DNA from: Lachnospiraceae bacterium
Lineage (GTDB): Bacteria > Bacillota > Clostridia > Lachnospirales > Lachnospiraceae
Direction: 5' to 3'
Length of the DNA stretch: 64,000 nucleotides
Assembly: GCA_910574885.1 (NCBI GenBank)
Contig: CAJTDD010000017.1
Span: 1 to 64,000 of the forward strand
The notes under the pieces were generated by a model, which was not told the origin of the DNA, searched no databases, and saw only the letters and a list, made by a program, of their open reading frames with translations. The translations under genes were made by a program, and so were the position numbers. Shown here in pieces: positions 7,726 to 15,991 of this stretch. Every line of letters starts with the position of its first letter. Positions within the stretch are counted from its first letter, which is position 1.

Positions 7726-8316
7726 TTACTCTAACATCGGTTCACTTTTCTCTCTATTCTCCTCACCTCCCTCCATATCTTTCGGCTTTAAAAAAGTAAA
7801 TTCTCCTGCCTGATTTATATTGGGATTCTTCATACCTGCTAAATGAAAAAAATCTATTTCCGCTCCTGGAATCCCCATCTGCCGAGCGTATCCGTTAAAT
7901 TCCAAGGCTTTATCAATATCTACTTCCGTCCCTTTCCCTTTTTCATAACATTTGTATAATTCTCCAGAAGCTAGATATATACCCTCGCCGAAAGCTTCAA
8001 TCAACAATTCAAACGCCTTCTTTTCATCCTTTTTACCACCTATCCCCTCAAGGTAAAACCTTGCAAGTTCATATTTTGCTTTTGACATTCCCGCCTCTGC
8101 ACATTTTTCAAAACAACTCAGAGCTTTTTTAGAATTTCTTGTTATTTGCGGTTCTCCCCAAAAATATAGGTATCCTAAATGACAAACGGCTTCTATATGC
8201 CCTTCATCTGCTGCTTTCTCGAAATATATCATAGCATCTCTTAAATTACAGCTATTCGGTGTCATCAAACATCTCTGTCCGTTTCTATAATCCTCTTCTC
8301 CTTTTGTACTAAACAA
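7726..8316 (-). CDS. Sel1-repeat (TPR-like) protein, short paralogue
   Basis: About 196 aa if translation starts at a TTG with the strong site AAAGGAGG nine bases upstream; longer ATG starts would overlap the preceding gene. Sel1 repeats are visible as A-x4-G-x8-LGYLYFWGE and AEAGMSKAKYELARFYLEGIGG units, each about 36 residues. Sel1 repeats form alpha-solenoids for protein-protein contacts. The gene begins 4 bases after the end of the larger Sel1 protein gene and very likely shares its transcript. No signal peptide is seen, so it should be cytoplasmic. Partner unknown. Confidence 0.75.
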   Translation of the reverse strand: MFSTKGEEDYRNGQRCLMTPNSCNLRDAMIYFEKAADEGHIEAVCHLGYLYFWGEPQITRNSKKALSCFEKCAEAGMSKAKYELARFYLEGIGGKKDEKKAFELLIEAFGEGIYLASGELYKCYEKGKGTEVDIDKALEFNGYARQMGIPGAEIDFFHLAGMKNPNINQAGEFTFLKPKDMEGGEENREKSEPMLE

Positions 8317-8320
8317 CTTT

Positions 8321-10123
8321 CTATTCCTCCTTTGTGTTAATACCATAAGATTCCGACAATATTTTTCTTGCATTTTCATGTCCTTGCTCTGCGGCCTTTC
8401 TATACCATTTTACTGCTTCATATTCGTCTTTTTCCAATCCTCCTTTCCCATCAGCATAACATGTTCCCAAATTGTATTGCGCACTTTCCTTTCCCTGCTC
8501 TGCGGCCTTTCTATACCACTTTACTGCTTCATATTCGTCTTTTTCTAATCCTCCTTCCCCATCAGCATAACATGTTCCCAAATTATTTTGTCCAGTTGCA
8601 TCTCCTTGTTCTGCGGCTTTTTTACTCCATTTCACAGCTTCATACCCATTCTTCTCTACTCCTACTCCCCACTTATTACATAGTCCCCAGTTCGCCTGTC
8701 CTCTTCCAAATCCTCTGTCTGCTGCTTTTTTATACCACCGTGCAGCTTCTCCTTCATCCTTCTTTGTACATCTTTTTCCATAAACATAACATGTTCCCAA
8801 ATTATTCATTGCTTCGCAACAGCCGCCATTTGCTGATTTCATATAATATTCAAAAGCCGACTCCTTATCCACGGGCACTCCATATCCATTTTCATACATT
8901 TCTGCAATTATTCCTTGCGCAAAATTATCTCCTGTCTGTGCCAAATTTAATATTTCTTCCTCTATTTCCTTATATCTCTGCTGCTTTTCTTTTTCTTCCC
9001 CCTCCATTTTTTTCACCCACATATATGCAGCCAGTACATCTCCATTCTTTTCACCCTCACAATAGTATTTTTTTGCTTTCTCTTTGTCGATATATTTTGT
9101 CTCATATCCCCCTTCATAATATAATCCAAGGAAATACATTGCGCGTCCGTTTCCTCGACTTGACAGACTTTCAAAGCAGTCCAAAGCTTCTTTGTATCTG
9201 CACTCTAAAAATAATTTTTCTGCATTTTCCAACATAATTCCATCTTGGATTTGTTCCGCCGGCAACTGTCTGTCCAACATTTCCATTTTACTTGTTACGA
9301 AGTCTTGATAAACCTCCTGCATAGTCACTCTGATATCCGAATCCAGATTTTCATTCCTGATAATTTCCTCTACAACACTCTGCTTATTTTTTAATTTTCT
9401 TGCCATATCGGGCAGAAAGTGGTAGCCCTCTATTAGTTTGAGAAGAAGGCCCGCCATATAATTATCTTTTATTGTCTCCAGTTCAAGATATATTGCTCCG
9501 ATTGATTCCATTCCAATCTCTGTAAATTCCAACAAATAACTCCCTAGCGGTTTCTCCGTATCATCAAGAATCCCTTGCTGCTGCATTCCTCTATATAAAA
9601 TATCCCGTTTTCTATCATCAAGAGCTGTACGCTTATCTAATTGAGCCATTATTTTACAGACGGAAATAATAGCGCTTTCGTCAGAATATACGCCTTGTTC
9701 TATTTCTGTTACTAAAATATGGAAGTTGTCTATGCTTTCAATTTTCTCGTTCAATTTACTCGCAAATGCTCCTAACATCTGTTTTAACTGCAGATGTTCT
9801 GCATACAATCCATTAATCTGATTTCCCAGGCTCATCATGATTTGATGATCTATACAGTTTTGCTCATAAAGAGTAGTCATGGCCTGTGACATATAGAGAT
9901 TCATCCTGTCATGGTTTCTCTGTATTTCCTGCTGTGTCATTTTATTTTTACCGGTGAGAGTCCTTGCCATTCTCTGGAACCAGGTCTGTGATTCCAGCAT
10001 ATTTACCTTGTTTTCATTGTCATTTAATAATGCTGTCATACCGGATAAAATCATATTCAATTTCCCGACAGACTGCTGAGCCAGATAATTCATATCTTCC
10101 CTTGATACAATACTCGCCTCCAT
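8321..10123 (-). CDS. Large Sel1-repeat protein with helical N-terminal half
   Basis: About 600 aa from MEASIVSRED, preceded by TAGGAGGG; eight extra upstream residues are possible but lack this site. Residues 1-300 are predicted helical/coiled coil with no known domain (NKMTQQEIQRNHDRMNLY and a long central helix). From about residue 305 at least six Sel1 units follow. The last ones are almost identical (EAVKWYRKAAEQG...YNLGTCYADG), giving a 108-bp direct repeat in the DNA. This suggests recent repeat expansion. The protein probably scaffolds other proteins. It is operonic with the short paralogue and with the LPD28 and sigma-factor genes upstream. Confidence 0.78.
   Translation of the reverse strand: MEASIVSREDMNYLAQQSVGKLNMILSGMTALLNDNENKVNMLESQTWFQRMARTLTGKNKMTQQEIQRNHDRMNLYMSQAMTTLYEQNCIDHQIMMSLGNQINGLYAEHLQLKQMLGAFASKLNEKIESIDNFHILVTEIEQGVYSDESAIISVCKIMAQLDKRTALDDRKRDILYRGMQQQGILDDTEKPLGSYLLEFTEIGMESIGAIYLELETIKDNYMAGLLLKLIEGYHFLPDMARKLKNKQSVVEEIIRNENLDSDIRVTMQEVYQDFVTSKMEMLDRQLPAEQIQDGIMLENAEKLFLECRYKEALDCFESLSSRGNGRAMYFLGLYYEGGYETKYIDKEKAKKYYCEGEKNGDVLAAYMWVKKMEGEEKEKQQRYKEIEEEILNLAQTGDNFAQGIIAEMYENGYGVPVDKESAFEYYMKSANGGCCEAMNNLGTCYVYGKRCTKKDEGEAARWYKKAADRGFGRGQANWGLCNKWGVGVEKNGYEAVKWSKKAAEQGDATGQNNLGTCYADGEGGLEKDEYEAVKWYRKAAEQGKESAQYNLGTCYADGKGGLEKDEYEAVKWYRKAAEQGHENARKILSESYGINTKEE
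8383..8600 (-). repeat. 108-bp tandem repeat encoding identical Sel1 units
   Basis: Two adjoining units with a 108-bp (36-codon) period are nearly identical at DNA level, including the stretch encoding KWYRKAAEQG. A third, diverged unit lies upstream. Such identity points to recent unequal recombination or slippage inside the coding region. Confidence 0.65.
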
Positions 10124-10133
10124 TATATCCCTC

Positions 10134-10330
10134 CTAAATTGATACATATATTTTTTCTAAATCCCGATCTATCGTCTTACTCAATCTATTTAATGCTTTA
10201 TACCTTGCAGCTTGCCCCTGCATGTCAGACATATATTTTACATACTGATCTGCTGAACGCTCTACGGCATGTAAAAAATCACCATATACTTTCTCTATTT
10301 CAAGATAATATCTTGCTTCAGATAAAATAT
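10134..10330 (-). other. Possible frame without a clear start between LPD28 and Sel1 genes
   Basis: A helical-looking frame ends in TAG just before the Sel1 gene (residues ...YLEIEKVYGDFLHAVERS... to ...DRDLEKIYVSI). No ATG, GTG or TTG with a ribosome-binding site opens it. The only internal ATG gives 32 aa without a site. It could be a frameshifted remnant continuing from the LPD28 frame, or a gene using an unusual start. Confidence 0.3.
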
Positions 10331-10582
10331 GTCTATACTTTCCTCTCCCAAAACAAGGTGCTGTTCCAGACTCCCCTGAACCAGTAAGGTTCCATAAAAA
10401 TTAACCAAGATTCCTCTTGCAATCTCTACCGGATTTCCCAGGCTCTCATCGTCATGCCTGACCTCATAACAGGAGAACCCTTTCGGTACAGAATCCCTTA
10501 ATACTCTCAAATCCGTGAAAATCGCCTCCTTCTCTAATACCGTAACCTGTTCATAACGAAGTTCATCTGCTTGATATCTCAT
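10295..10582 (-). CDS. LPD28-like domain protein
   Basis: A 95-aa single-domain protein preceded by ATAGGAGGAAACAAG and ATG. The features EAIFTDLRVLRDSVPKGF, CYEVRHDDESLGNPVEIA and ILVNFYGTLLV match my recollection of LPD28, a small domain first described in large polyvalent proteins of conjugative elements and phages. Stand-alone copies are frequent in Lachnospiraceae mobile islands. Function unknown. It sits 31 bp after the sigma-factor gene and upstream of the Sel1 genes on the same strand. Confidence 0.65.
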   Translation of the reverse strand: MRYQADELRYEQVTVLEKEAIFTDLRVLRDSVPKGFSCYEVRHDDESLGNPVEIARGILVNFYGTLLVQGSLEQHLVLGEESIDIFYLKQDIILK

Positions 10583-10613
10583 TCTTGTTTCCTCCTATCT
10601 CACACAATTCCAT

Positions 10614-11150
10614 CTAAATCAACGCCAATGCCCGAAACCTTTTTCTCATCCGAATCAGCCTTGCAGTAACTCCCCGCATGGTAATGTTGCAATGCTCTGC
10701 AATCTCCCGGTAAGTATATCCTGCCGCCCTCATGCAGACAACCTCCTTCTCCTTTGCCGTCATATGGGACATCAACTGCTGTAACTGCACCCGATGTTCC
10801 AAATCCCTCGCAACGCAATTCATCTGCTCTGAAACCTGCTCTCTTGAAAACACATGGCCATCATCTTCATGACAGGTTCCCATAGGGACATTTCGCTTCG
10901 GGCAGTTCCGGTAAATAAATTCATTAATCATACAATATTTCATCTTCCTCCACGCAATGGATGAAAATTGATATTTGGACAGTTCCGGTTTTTCCAGAAA
11001 CTCCTGGACTGCTTCCAGATACCCAAAGATAACCACGTCGTAAAACTCAGCCCGTTCTAAATGATTCTTCCCTAGAAACTGTTCCACCAGTACATGGTGT
11101 TGTTCTGCAAATATCTTCTGTTCCTCTGTCAATATGCGCATATTTTTCAT
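10614..11150 (-). CDS. Sigma-70-family (ECF/phage-like) sigma factor
   Basis: About 178 aa from MKNMRILTEE, the ATG that overlaps the upstream gene's stop (ATGA). A region-2-like part (about residues 50-85) contains WRKMKYCMINEFIYR. The C-terminal region 4 has a helix-turn-helix, TYREIAEHCNITMRGVTAR. Cysteine and basic residues between the regions (CPKRNVPM) are typical of sigma-like regulators of Clostridia conjugative elements. It probably directs transcription of island genes, possibly the LPD28-Sel1 operon directly downstream. No anti-sigma factor is seen. Confidence 0.72.
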   Translation of the reverse strand: MKNMRILTEEQKIFAEQHHVLVEQFLGKNHLERAEFYDVVIFGYLEAVQEFLEKPELSKYQFSSIAWRKMKYCMINEFIYRNCPKRNVPMGTCHEDDGHVFSREQVSEQMNCVARDLEHRVQLQQLMSHMTAKEKEVVCMRAAGYTYREIAEHCNITMRGVTARLIRMRKRFRALALI

Positions 11151-11572
11151 CTGTATTTCTTTTCCCTTCCCAAACAGCACAAAGCCGGAACATCTCTGCC
11201 CCGGCTTTGCCATTTCTTATCTCGCAATCTGTTTCTACCTATATACATGGTGTCCAAATTGGACACTTTCTGCATTGCCTCCGTAACCGCTTCTGTAATG
11301 ACTGTCAGGCTTACACTTTCCCTGCCCCACTCCCGCAATATCTCCTGATGACGGTTCCCTTTCTTAAATTTCCTTATGTTTCCGCCCTTTGCAGTCTGTC
11401 CGGTCTGCTTTTCTTCCATTTTGCCTGTAAAATTATCCCTTTGGATTTCTTTCCCGCTTTGGTGCTGTAAATCGGTGTCCAATTTGGACACCAATGAAAA
11501 TCCCTTATTTTTTCTTCCATCTTTTCCTTCTCGGTTCTTCATTGCCCTCTCTGTGACCTCCTTTGCTTTCAT
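11147..11572 (-). CDS. Basic mobile-element protein with two VS[KN]LDT motifs
   Basis: A 141-aa highly charged, Lys/Arg/Gln-rich protein, predicted largely disordered apart from a helix containing EILREWGRESVSLTVIT. Its most striking feature is a pair of SxLDT hexapeptides (VSKLDT and VSNLDT). Each is encoded by a perfect DNA palindrome of the same sequence family, so the selection may act on DNA rather than protein. The start is uncertain (a second ATG lies 30 bases further in). It overlaps the sigma-factor gene by ATGA. No known domain is recognised. Confidence 0.5.
   Translation of the reverse strand: MKAKEVTERAMKNREGKDGRKNKGFSLVSKLDTDLQHQSGKEIQRDNFTGKMEEKQTGQTAKGGNIRKFKKGNRHQEILREWGRESVSLTVITEAVTEAMQKVSNLDTMYIGRNRLRDKKWQSRGRDVPALCCLGREKKYR
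11250..11266. promoter_or_regulatory. 17-bp palindrome GTGTCCAA-A-TTGGACAC
   Basis: A perfect dyad around a single central A, inside the 3' part of the basic-protein gene and about 100 bp before the sigma-factor start. It may be an operator or a mobilisation/recombination recognition site. It is the same family as 11474-11492 and 4973-4987. Confidence 0.45.
11474..11492. promoter_or_regulatory. 19-bp palindrome GGTGTCCAA-T-TTGGACACC
   Basis: A perfect dyad; its 17-bp core starts exactly 225 bp (75 codons) from the copy at 11250. Within the coding frame it specifies V-S-N/K-L-D-T. A perfect 19-bp dyad inside a gene is hard to explain by chance. Confidence 0.45.
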
Positions 11573-11816
11573 GCCGCCTTCTTCCGCTGCTTAGTTCCAT
11601 CATGCAGCCCGACCTGCATCTCGCATTTACACCTCCTGATACAGATTGCAGGAGTATTGCGAAATTAATATTTAACAAAACCACGAAAGACTGTCTGGAC
11701 TTACTGACAAACCTACCGCCCGATCAATGCTTTGCCAAGGGAACACTATGTTCTGACCGCACCCCTACTTTTCAGCAGACAATCCAAATTAATATACCAC
11801 ATGAGGAGGAATTATA

Positions 11817-11987
11817 ATGTTTACCCAATACCCCGATGTCGTTGATGTAACTACCATGGCAGAAATGCTGAAAATCAGCCGTAAAGCGGCTTACGAATTA
11901 TTATCACAAAACAAAATTGCATACCGAAAAATCGGTCGAATTTATCGTATTTCTAAGCAAGCGATTATAGAATTTATGACAAACTAA
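11817..11987 (+). CDS. Excisionase/helix-turn-helix protein (Xis-like)
   Basis: A 56-aa protein preceded by GAGGAGGAATTATA and ATG. It holds a MerR/excisionase-type helix-turn-helix: VTTMAEMLKISRKAAYELL, then the wing KIAYRKIGRIYRIS and helix KQAIIEFM. Proteins of this size directly upstream of tyrosine integrases bind attachment sites and favour excision. The integrase follows 68 bp later on the same strand. The 244 bp upstream (11573-11816) hold no convincing gene, presumably only its promoter. Confidence 0.8.
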   Translation: MFTQYPDVVDVTTMAEMLKISRKAAYELLSQNKIAYRKIGRIYRISKQAIIEFMTN

Positions 11988-12055
11988 TGGATAAATACGG
12001 GCAGAACTGTTAAAATATATTTGATATCTGGCCGTATCAATAAGGAGGTTTTGAA

Positions 12056-12793
12056 ATGACGGGTAGCCTACAGACTAAAAAATTAGCAAACGGTAAGACC
12101 TATTATTACATGGTGTTGAACTTCTACAACAAGCAAACTGGCAAGAGAAAACCCAAATGGATTGCTACCGGTTTATGTGTCACAGGTAACAAACGCAAGG
12201 CAGAACAAATGCTTCGCAGCGAACTTGCCAAATATACTTCTAATGAATTTGACGAAACGTCCGAGACCCTGTTCAGCGACTGGGTCAAGCATTGGCTGGA
12301 TATGAAAAAAGGGATTGTTGAACAATCTACCTATGAAGGATATCTTTTAAACGCTAAGCATATTATTGAGTATTTCAGTGATAAAAAATTAAGGTTGGTT
12401 GACCTTAAACCATTGCATTTTGAAGAATACTATCATCTTATGCTCACAGAAGGCAAAACAAACCCTAACTTGCGTATTGTCATGAACCGATATCAACGGG
12501 AAAAGGAATTATTTGTCTGGGATGACGGAAGACCCATTGCACCTGATTATGTATATCACCATTTTAAGAAGCTGGTTACGGAATTTGGCAGACCGGATAT
12601 GACATTCCATGCGCTGAGGCACTCTACGGCTTCCATACTGGCGGCAAAAGGATGGCACCCCCGTGAAATCCAAGAATGGCTGCGACACGCTGATTTTTAT
12701 ACCACAATGAATATCTACACACATTTAGATTCCAAGGCTCTTATAGAACGTTCTGAACGTCTTGCAGGAGTGCTGAATACCAGAGTTGGATAA
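12056..12793 (+). pseudogene. Tyrosine integrase with internal deletion
   Basis: The 245-aa product keeps an N-terminal AP2-like arm domain (about 1-60), a SAM-like core-binding domain (about 70-125, SDWVKHWLDM...LNAKHIIEYF) and the C-terminal catalytic end with HALRHS (H-x-x-R), LRHADF and the presumed nucleophile tyrosine in TTMNIYTHLD. The middle is missing. After about residue 133 the sequence jumps to the late catalytic domain, so the first catalytic arginine and the lysine beta-hairpin are absent. Full-length relatives are about 380-400 aa. It is in frame but almost certainly cannot recombine DNA, so the island is probably immobile. It points at tRNA-Pro, its likely target. Confidence 0.75.
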
Positions 12794-12863
12794 GTGTTAG
12801 AATGGGTGTTAGAATGAAGCGATAAAAATAAGATTTAGTCTTTGCTCATAAAATTAAGAAAAA

Positions 12864-12894
12864 CCTCAAAGCCAGTAAATACAAGGCTTTGAGG
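12864..12894. terminator. Bidirectional hairpin between integrase and tRNA-Pro
   Basis: CCTCAAAGCC...GGCTTTGAGG, a perfect 10-bp stem with an 11-base loop, flanked by A- and T-containing ends. It ends both the integrase transcript and the tRNA transcript coming from the right. Confidence 0.6.
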
Positions 12895-12909
12895 TATCTT
12901 CATCAAAAA

Positions 12910-12983
<74 letters not shown>

Positions 12984-13045
12984 ATAATATAAATTTGTGT
13001 CTGGATGCCTTGTCCGACAAGACATCCAGCGCCCCTGCCAAGGAA

Positions 13046-13116
13046 CTACGGATAGAGGATTTGAACCTCTACTAACAGAGTCAGAGTCTGCTGTGCTGCC
13101 GTTACACCAATCCGCA
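13046..13116 (-). tRNA. tRNA-Gln(CTG)
   Basis: Acceptor TGCGGAT/ATCCGTA with one G-U pair, anticodon loop CTCTGAC (anticodon CTG), T-arm GGTTCAAATCC, discriminator G; CCA not encoded. It lies upstream of tRNA-Pro with a 62-bp spacer and probably shares its transcript. Confidence 0.92.
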
Positions 13117-13138
13117 TCACTTCCTGCGAACAAATTAT

Positions 13139-13166
13139 ATTATATCAGGTTTTTTCCAAAAATCAA
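13139..13166 (-). promoter_or_regulatory. Promoter of the tRNA-Gln/tRNA-Pro unit
   Basis: Minus-strand TTGATT (13161-13166), 16-bp spacer and TATAAT (13139-13144) just upstream of tRNA-Gln. A second overlapping TATAAT lies at 13134-13139. Confidence 0.6.
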
Positions 13167-13262
13167 CCCTTTTTTTTATTTTTTTTCAATTTTTTCTAAA
13201 TTTCCCATTTCCACCCCTTCCCGTCTGTTTTGTGACCGCAGCCGCTGCATCCACTCTTTTTC

Positions 13263-14477
13263 CTACATCTTCCGTATCCGCTCAATCGCCGCCACCGTAT
13301 TTTCATAAGACCCAAATGCCGTCAGACGGAAGTATCCTTCCCCATTAGGGCCAAACCCAGAGCCCGGCGTCCCTACCACATTGGCGCGCTCCAACAGACA
13401 GTCAAAAAACTCCCACGAAGTCATGCCCTTAGGAATCTCCAACCAGATATACGGCGCATTCACACCGCCGGACACATGATACCCAGCGTCCCTAAGCCCC
13501 TCATAGATTACTCTGGCATTTTGCATATAATAATCCACCTGCTTCTTTAACTGCGCCTTCCCGGCTTGGGAATACACAGCCTCCCCCGCCTTCTGCACGA
13601 TGTAAGGTGCGCCGTTATACTTCGTGCCATGCCGCCTTGCCCAGAGAGAATGCAGCGTAACATCCCCGCACTTCACATCCTTGGGAATAACTGTCGCCCC
13701 CAGACGTACCCCCGTAAACCCGGCATTCTTGGAAAAACTGCGCAGCTCCACCGCACACGTCCTCGCCCCGTCGCACTCATAGATACTGTGAGGCACATCC
13801 TCCTCAGAAATATAAGCTTCATAGGCAGCATCATAGATAATGACTGCCCCATATTGATTCGCATAATCCACCCACGCCTGAAGCTGGCTTTTTGTAATCG
13901 TAGAGCCGGTGGGATTATTCGGAAAACACAGATAAATAATATCCGGTGTCTCCTTAGGAAGCTCTGGCGCAAAATCCGTCTCCTTCGTACACGGCATATA
14001 AATCACGCCGCTCCACGTCCCCAGCTTAGCATCGTATGTCCCGGTACGCCCCGCCATTACATTCGTGTCCACATACACCGGATACACCGGGTCGCAAACC
14101 GCAATCTTACTGTCCCGGGCAAAAATTTCCTGAATATTTCCCGAGTCGCATTTCGCCCCGTCGGAAATAAAAATCTCATCCGCGCCTATCTCACACCCTC
14201 TGTCCTGATAATCATTTTTTGCCATGGCATTTCGCAAAAAATCATACCCCAAATCCGGCGCGTAGCCGTGAAATGTCTCCGCGTGCGCCATTTCATCCAC
14301 AGCGCCATGTAGCGCTTCGATAATCGCCGGAGCCAAGGGCTGCGTCACATCCCCGATTCCAAGCCGTATGATACTCTTATCCGGATTCGCTTCCTGATAA
14401 GCTGCCACCTTTCTTCCAATCGTTGAAAACAGATAACTTCCCGGTAATTTTAAATAATCTTCATTAATCTTAAACAT
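13263..14477 (-). CDS. dapL: LL-diaminopimelate aminotransferase
   Basis: A 404-aa class I PLP aminotransferase that makes LL-diaminopimelate from tetrahydrodipicolinate and glutamate, bypassing the acylated steps of lysine/peptidoglycan precursor synthesis. Evidence: N-terminal [21 protein letters not shown] (DapL signature), [12 protein letters not shown], and the PLP lysine in [14 protein letters not shown] around residue 237. The start MFKINEDYL is chosen because AAGGAGAGTTGT precedes it; it overlaps the dapF end by 8 bp. Length is as expected for the family. DapF next door uses its product, so the two form an operon. Confidence 0.95.
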   Translation of the reverse strand: MFKINEDYLKLPGSYLFSTIGRKVAAYQEANPDKSIIRLGIGDVTQPLAPAIIEALHGAVDEMAHAETFHGYAPDLGYDFLRNAMAKNDYQDRGCEIGADEIFISDGAKCDSGNIQEIFARDSKIAVCDPVYPVYVDTNVMAGRTGTYDAKLGTWSGVIYMPCTKETDFAPELPKETPDIIYLCFPNNPTGSTITKSQLQAWVDYANQYGAVIIYDAAYEAYISEEDVPHSIYECDGARTCAVELRSFSKNAGFTGVRLGATVIPKDVKCGDVTLHSLWARRHGTKYNGAPYIVQKAGEAVYSQAGKAQLKKQVDYYMQNARVIYEGLRDAGYHVSGGVNAPYIWLEIPKGMTSWEFFDCLLERANVVGTPGSGFGPNGEGYFRLTAFGSYENTVAAIERIRKM

Positions 14478-15384
14478 ACAACTCTCCTTCAAACACCGTG
14501 ACCGCCGGTCCTGTCATATAAACTTTTCCCGTCTCTTCTTCCCATTCCACCAACAAATCTCCGCCCCTCAGCTTCACAGTGACCTTACGTTCTGCCAGCC
14601 CATTCAAGATGCTTGCCACTGCCGCAGCGCAGGCACCGGTCCCGCATGCAAGCGTCTCGCCGGATCCCCGCTCCCACACGCGCATCTCAATGGTTTCCCG
14701 GTCAATCACCCGGACAAACTCTGTATTGATGCGTTTCGGAAATCTCTCATGATTCTCGAACTTCGGGCCTATTTTCTCGATTTCCAGTCCCTCCACATCT
14801 TCCAGAAAGACCACCGCATGAGGATTTCCCATGGAAACGCCCGTAATCCGGTACTCCATCCCGTCAACCACAATCGGCTCGTTGATTACCTTACGGCAGT
14901 CCCCAATTTTGACGATATCCTCGGCATATCCGCCGCCAAGTACGCTGTCCTCATCCACGACACACTCTTCTGTCACTGCCTCACAGAGAATCGGAACCTC
15001 AGCAGCTTCAAGTTTTGGCCTTCCCATGTCCACCCGCACAAGGGAAACCATTCCATCCTCCACCGTCAGCTCAAGATACTTAATTCCCCCAAGGGTTTCC
15101 ACGGAAATACTGGTCTTATCGGTCAGCCCATAATCGTAGACGTACTTTGCCACACACCGGATTCCGTTTCCGCACATCTCGCCTCTAGAGCCATCTGCAT
15201 TATACATCTCCATCTCAAAATCAGCCGCATCAGACGGACGAATCAATATCAGCCCGTCCGAACCAATCCCGAAATGCCTGTCACTGACAAACTTTGCCAT
15301 CTCCGACGGATTTTCGAGCTGCTCCTCCAGACAGTTCACATACACATAATCATTTCCCAATCCCTGCATTTTCGTAAATTTCAT
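14470..15384 (-). CDS. dapF: Diaminopimelate epimerase
   Basis: A 304-aa DapF that converts LL- to meso-diaminopimelate. The two catalytic cysteines are in [10 protein letters not shown] (about residue 72) and [12 protein letters not shown] (about residue 245); N-terminal [13 protein letters not shown] is diagnostic. It is slightly longer than the E. coli enzyme (274 aa) because of an insert around [16 protein letters not shown]. It lies first in the dapF-dapL operon, 40 bp downstream of the ANTAR-regulator gene on the same strand. Confidence 0.95.
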   Translation of the reverse strand: MKFTKMQGLGNDYVYVNCLEEQLENPSEMAKFVSDRHFGIGSDGLILIRPSDAADFEMEMYNADGSRGEMCGNGIRCVAKYVYDYGLTDKTSISVETLGGIKYLELTVEDGMVSLVRVDMGRPKLEAAEVPILCEAVTEECVVDEDSVLGGGYAEDIVKIGDCRKVINEPIVVDGMEYRITGVSMGNPHAVVFLEDVEGLEIEKIGPKFENHERFPKRINTEFVRVIDRETIEMRVWERGSGETLACGTGACAAAVASILNGLAERKVTVKLRGGDLLVEWEEETGKVYMTGPAVTVFEGELYV

Positions 15385-15423
15385 TTCCTATCTCCTTTTC
15401 TACACGCTTTTATCCGGCAAACC

Positions 15424-15972
15424 TTACTCCGACATCACGCTCAACACCATTTCTGCGGTCTCCGCCATATTCGTCCCGCTTTCCATGCTGCACTTCTGTA
15501 AATACCTGTGCGCCTCCTCCTCCGACATATGGTTTCTATCCATCAAAAGCCTCTTTGCCTTGGCAATTACTTCCCTCTGCTTCGGGCCGCGGTCCTTCCT
15601 CTCCATTTTCCGCTTCCTGCGCCTTCGCTCAATAGATTTGAGCAGCATCTCCATCGTATTGATAAGATCGTACACTTTAAGGGGCACAGGCAGACAGACC
15701 ATCCCGTCCGCCTCCTCCCCTGTCCATTTCTCCGGTGAGGCAATCAGAAGCATCTCAAACTCTTCCGGCAAATATTCCCGCAGTTCCGTAAACATCATAT
15801 CCTTCATCTTATATCCGCACACCACGACTCCTTCATCCACTGCATCGGCGTACTGTAAAGCCTTAGCGCCCGTCGTGCAGACTCCCGTGACATCTGTCCC
15901 ATACCGCACCAATAGGTTACGGATGCTAATCGCATTCTCTCTACTGGGAAATACAACGATAATCCCAACCAA
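15424..15972 (-). CDS. ANTAR-domain RNA-binding response regulator
   Basis: About 182 aa. I place the start at a TTG (then VGIIVVFPSREN), seven bases after CAGGAGGGG; longer frames intrude into glnA. Residues 1-110 form a receiver-like fold (pseudo-receiver: the usual phospho-acceptor context is not clear). The C-terminus (about 125-182) is an ANTAR domain with the AKRLLMDRNHMSEEEAHRYLQ helix pair. ANTAR proteins bind paired RNA hairpins and prevent transcription termination, often of nitrogen genes. Its position right after glnA, together with the structured glnA leader, suggests regulation of glutamine synthetase. Confidence 0.85.
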   Translation of the reverse strand: MVGIIVVFPSRENAISIRNLLVRYGTDVTGVCTTGAKALQYADAVDEGVVVCGYKMKDMMFTELREYLPEEFEMLLIASPEKWTGEEADGMVCLPVPLKVYDLINTMEMLLKSIERRRRKRKMERKDRGPKQREVIAKAKRLLMDRNHMSEEEAHRYLQKCSMESGTNMAETAEMVLSVMSE

Positions 15973-15991
15973 GCTCACCCCTCCTGACCAT

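Noticed and set aside
8368-9237. Long plus-strand ORF opposite the Sel1 gene
   Set aside because: Shadow of the repetitive Sel1 coding region; Leu/His/Phe-rich with no start signal.
10600-10818. Alternative 72-aa minus-strand ORF inside the sigma-factor gene
   Set aside because: Different frame of the sigma gene, whose helix-turn-helix reading is clearly the real one.
11563-11817. 84-aa plus-strand ORF before the Xis-like gene
   Set aside because: No ribosome-binding site at its start; it ends in the ribosome-binding region of the Xis-like gene and resembles spacer DNA.
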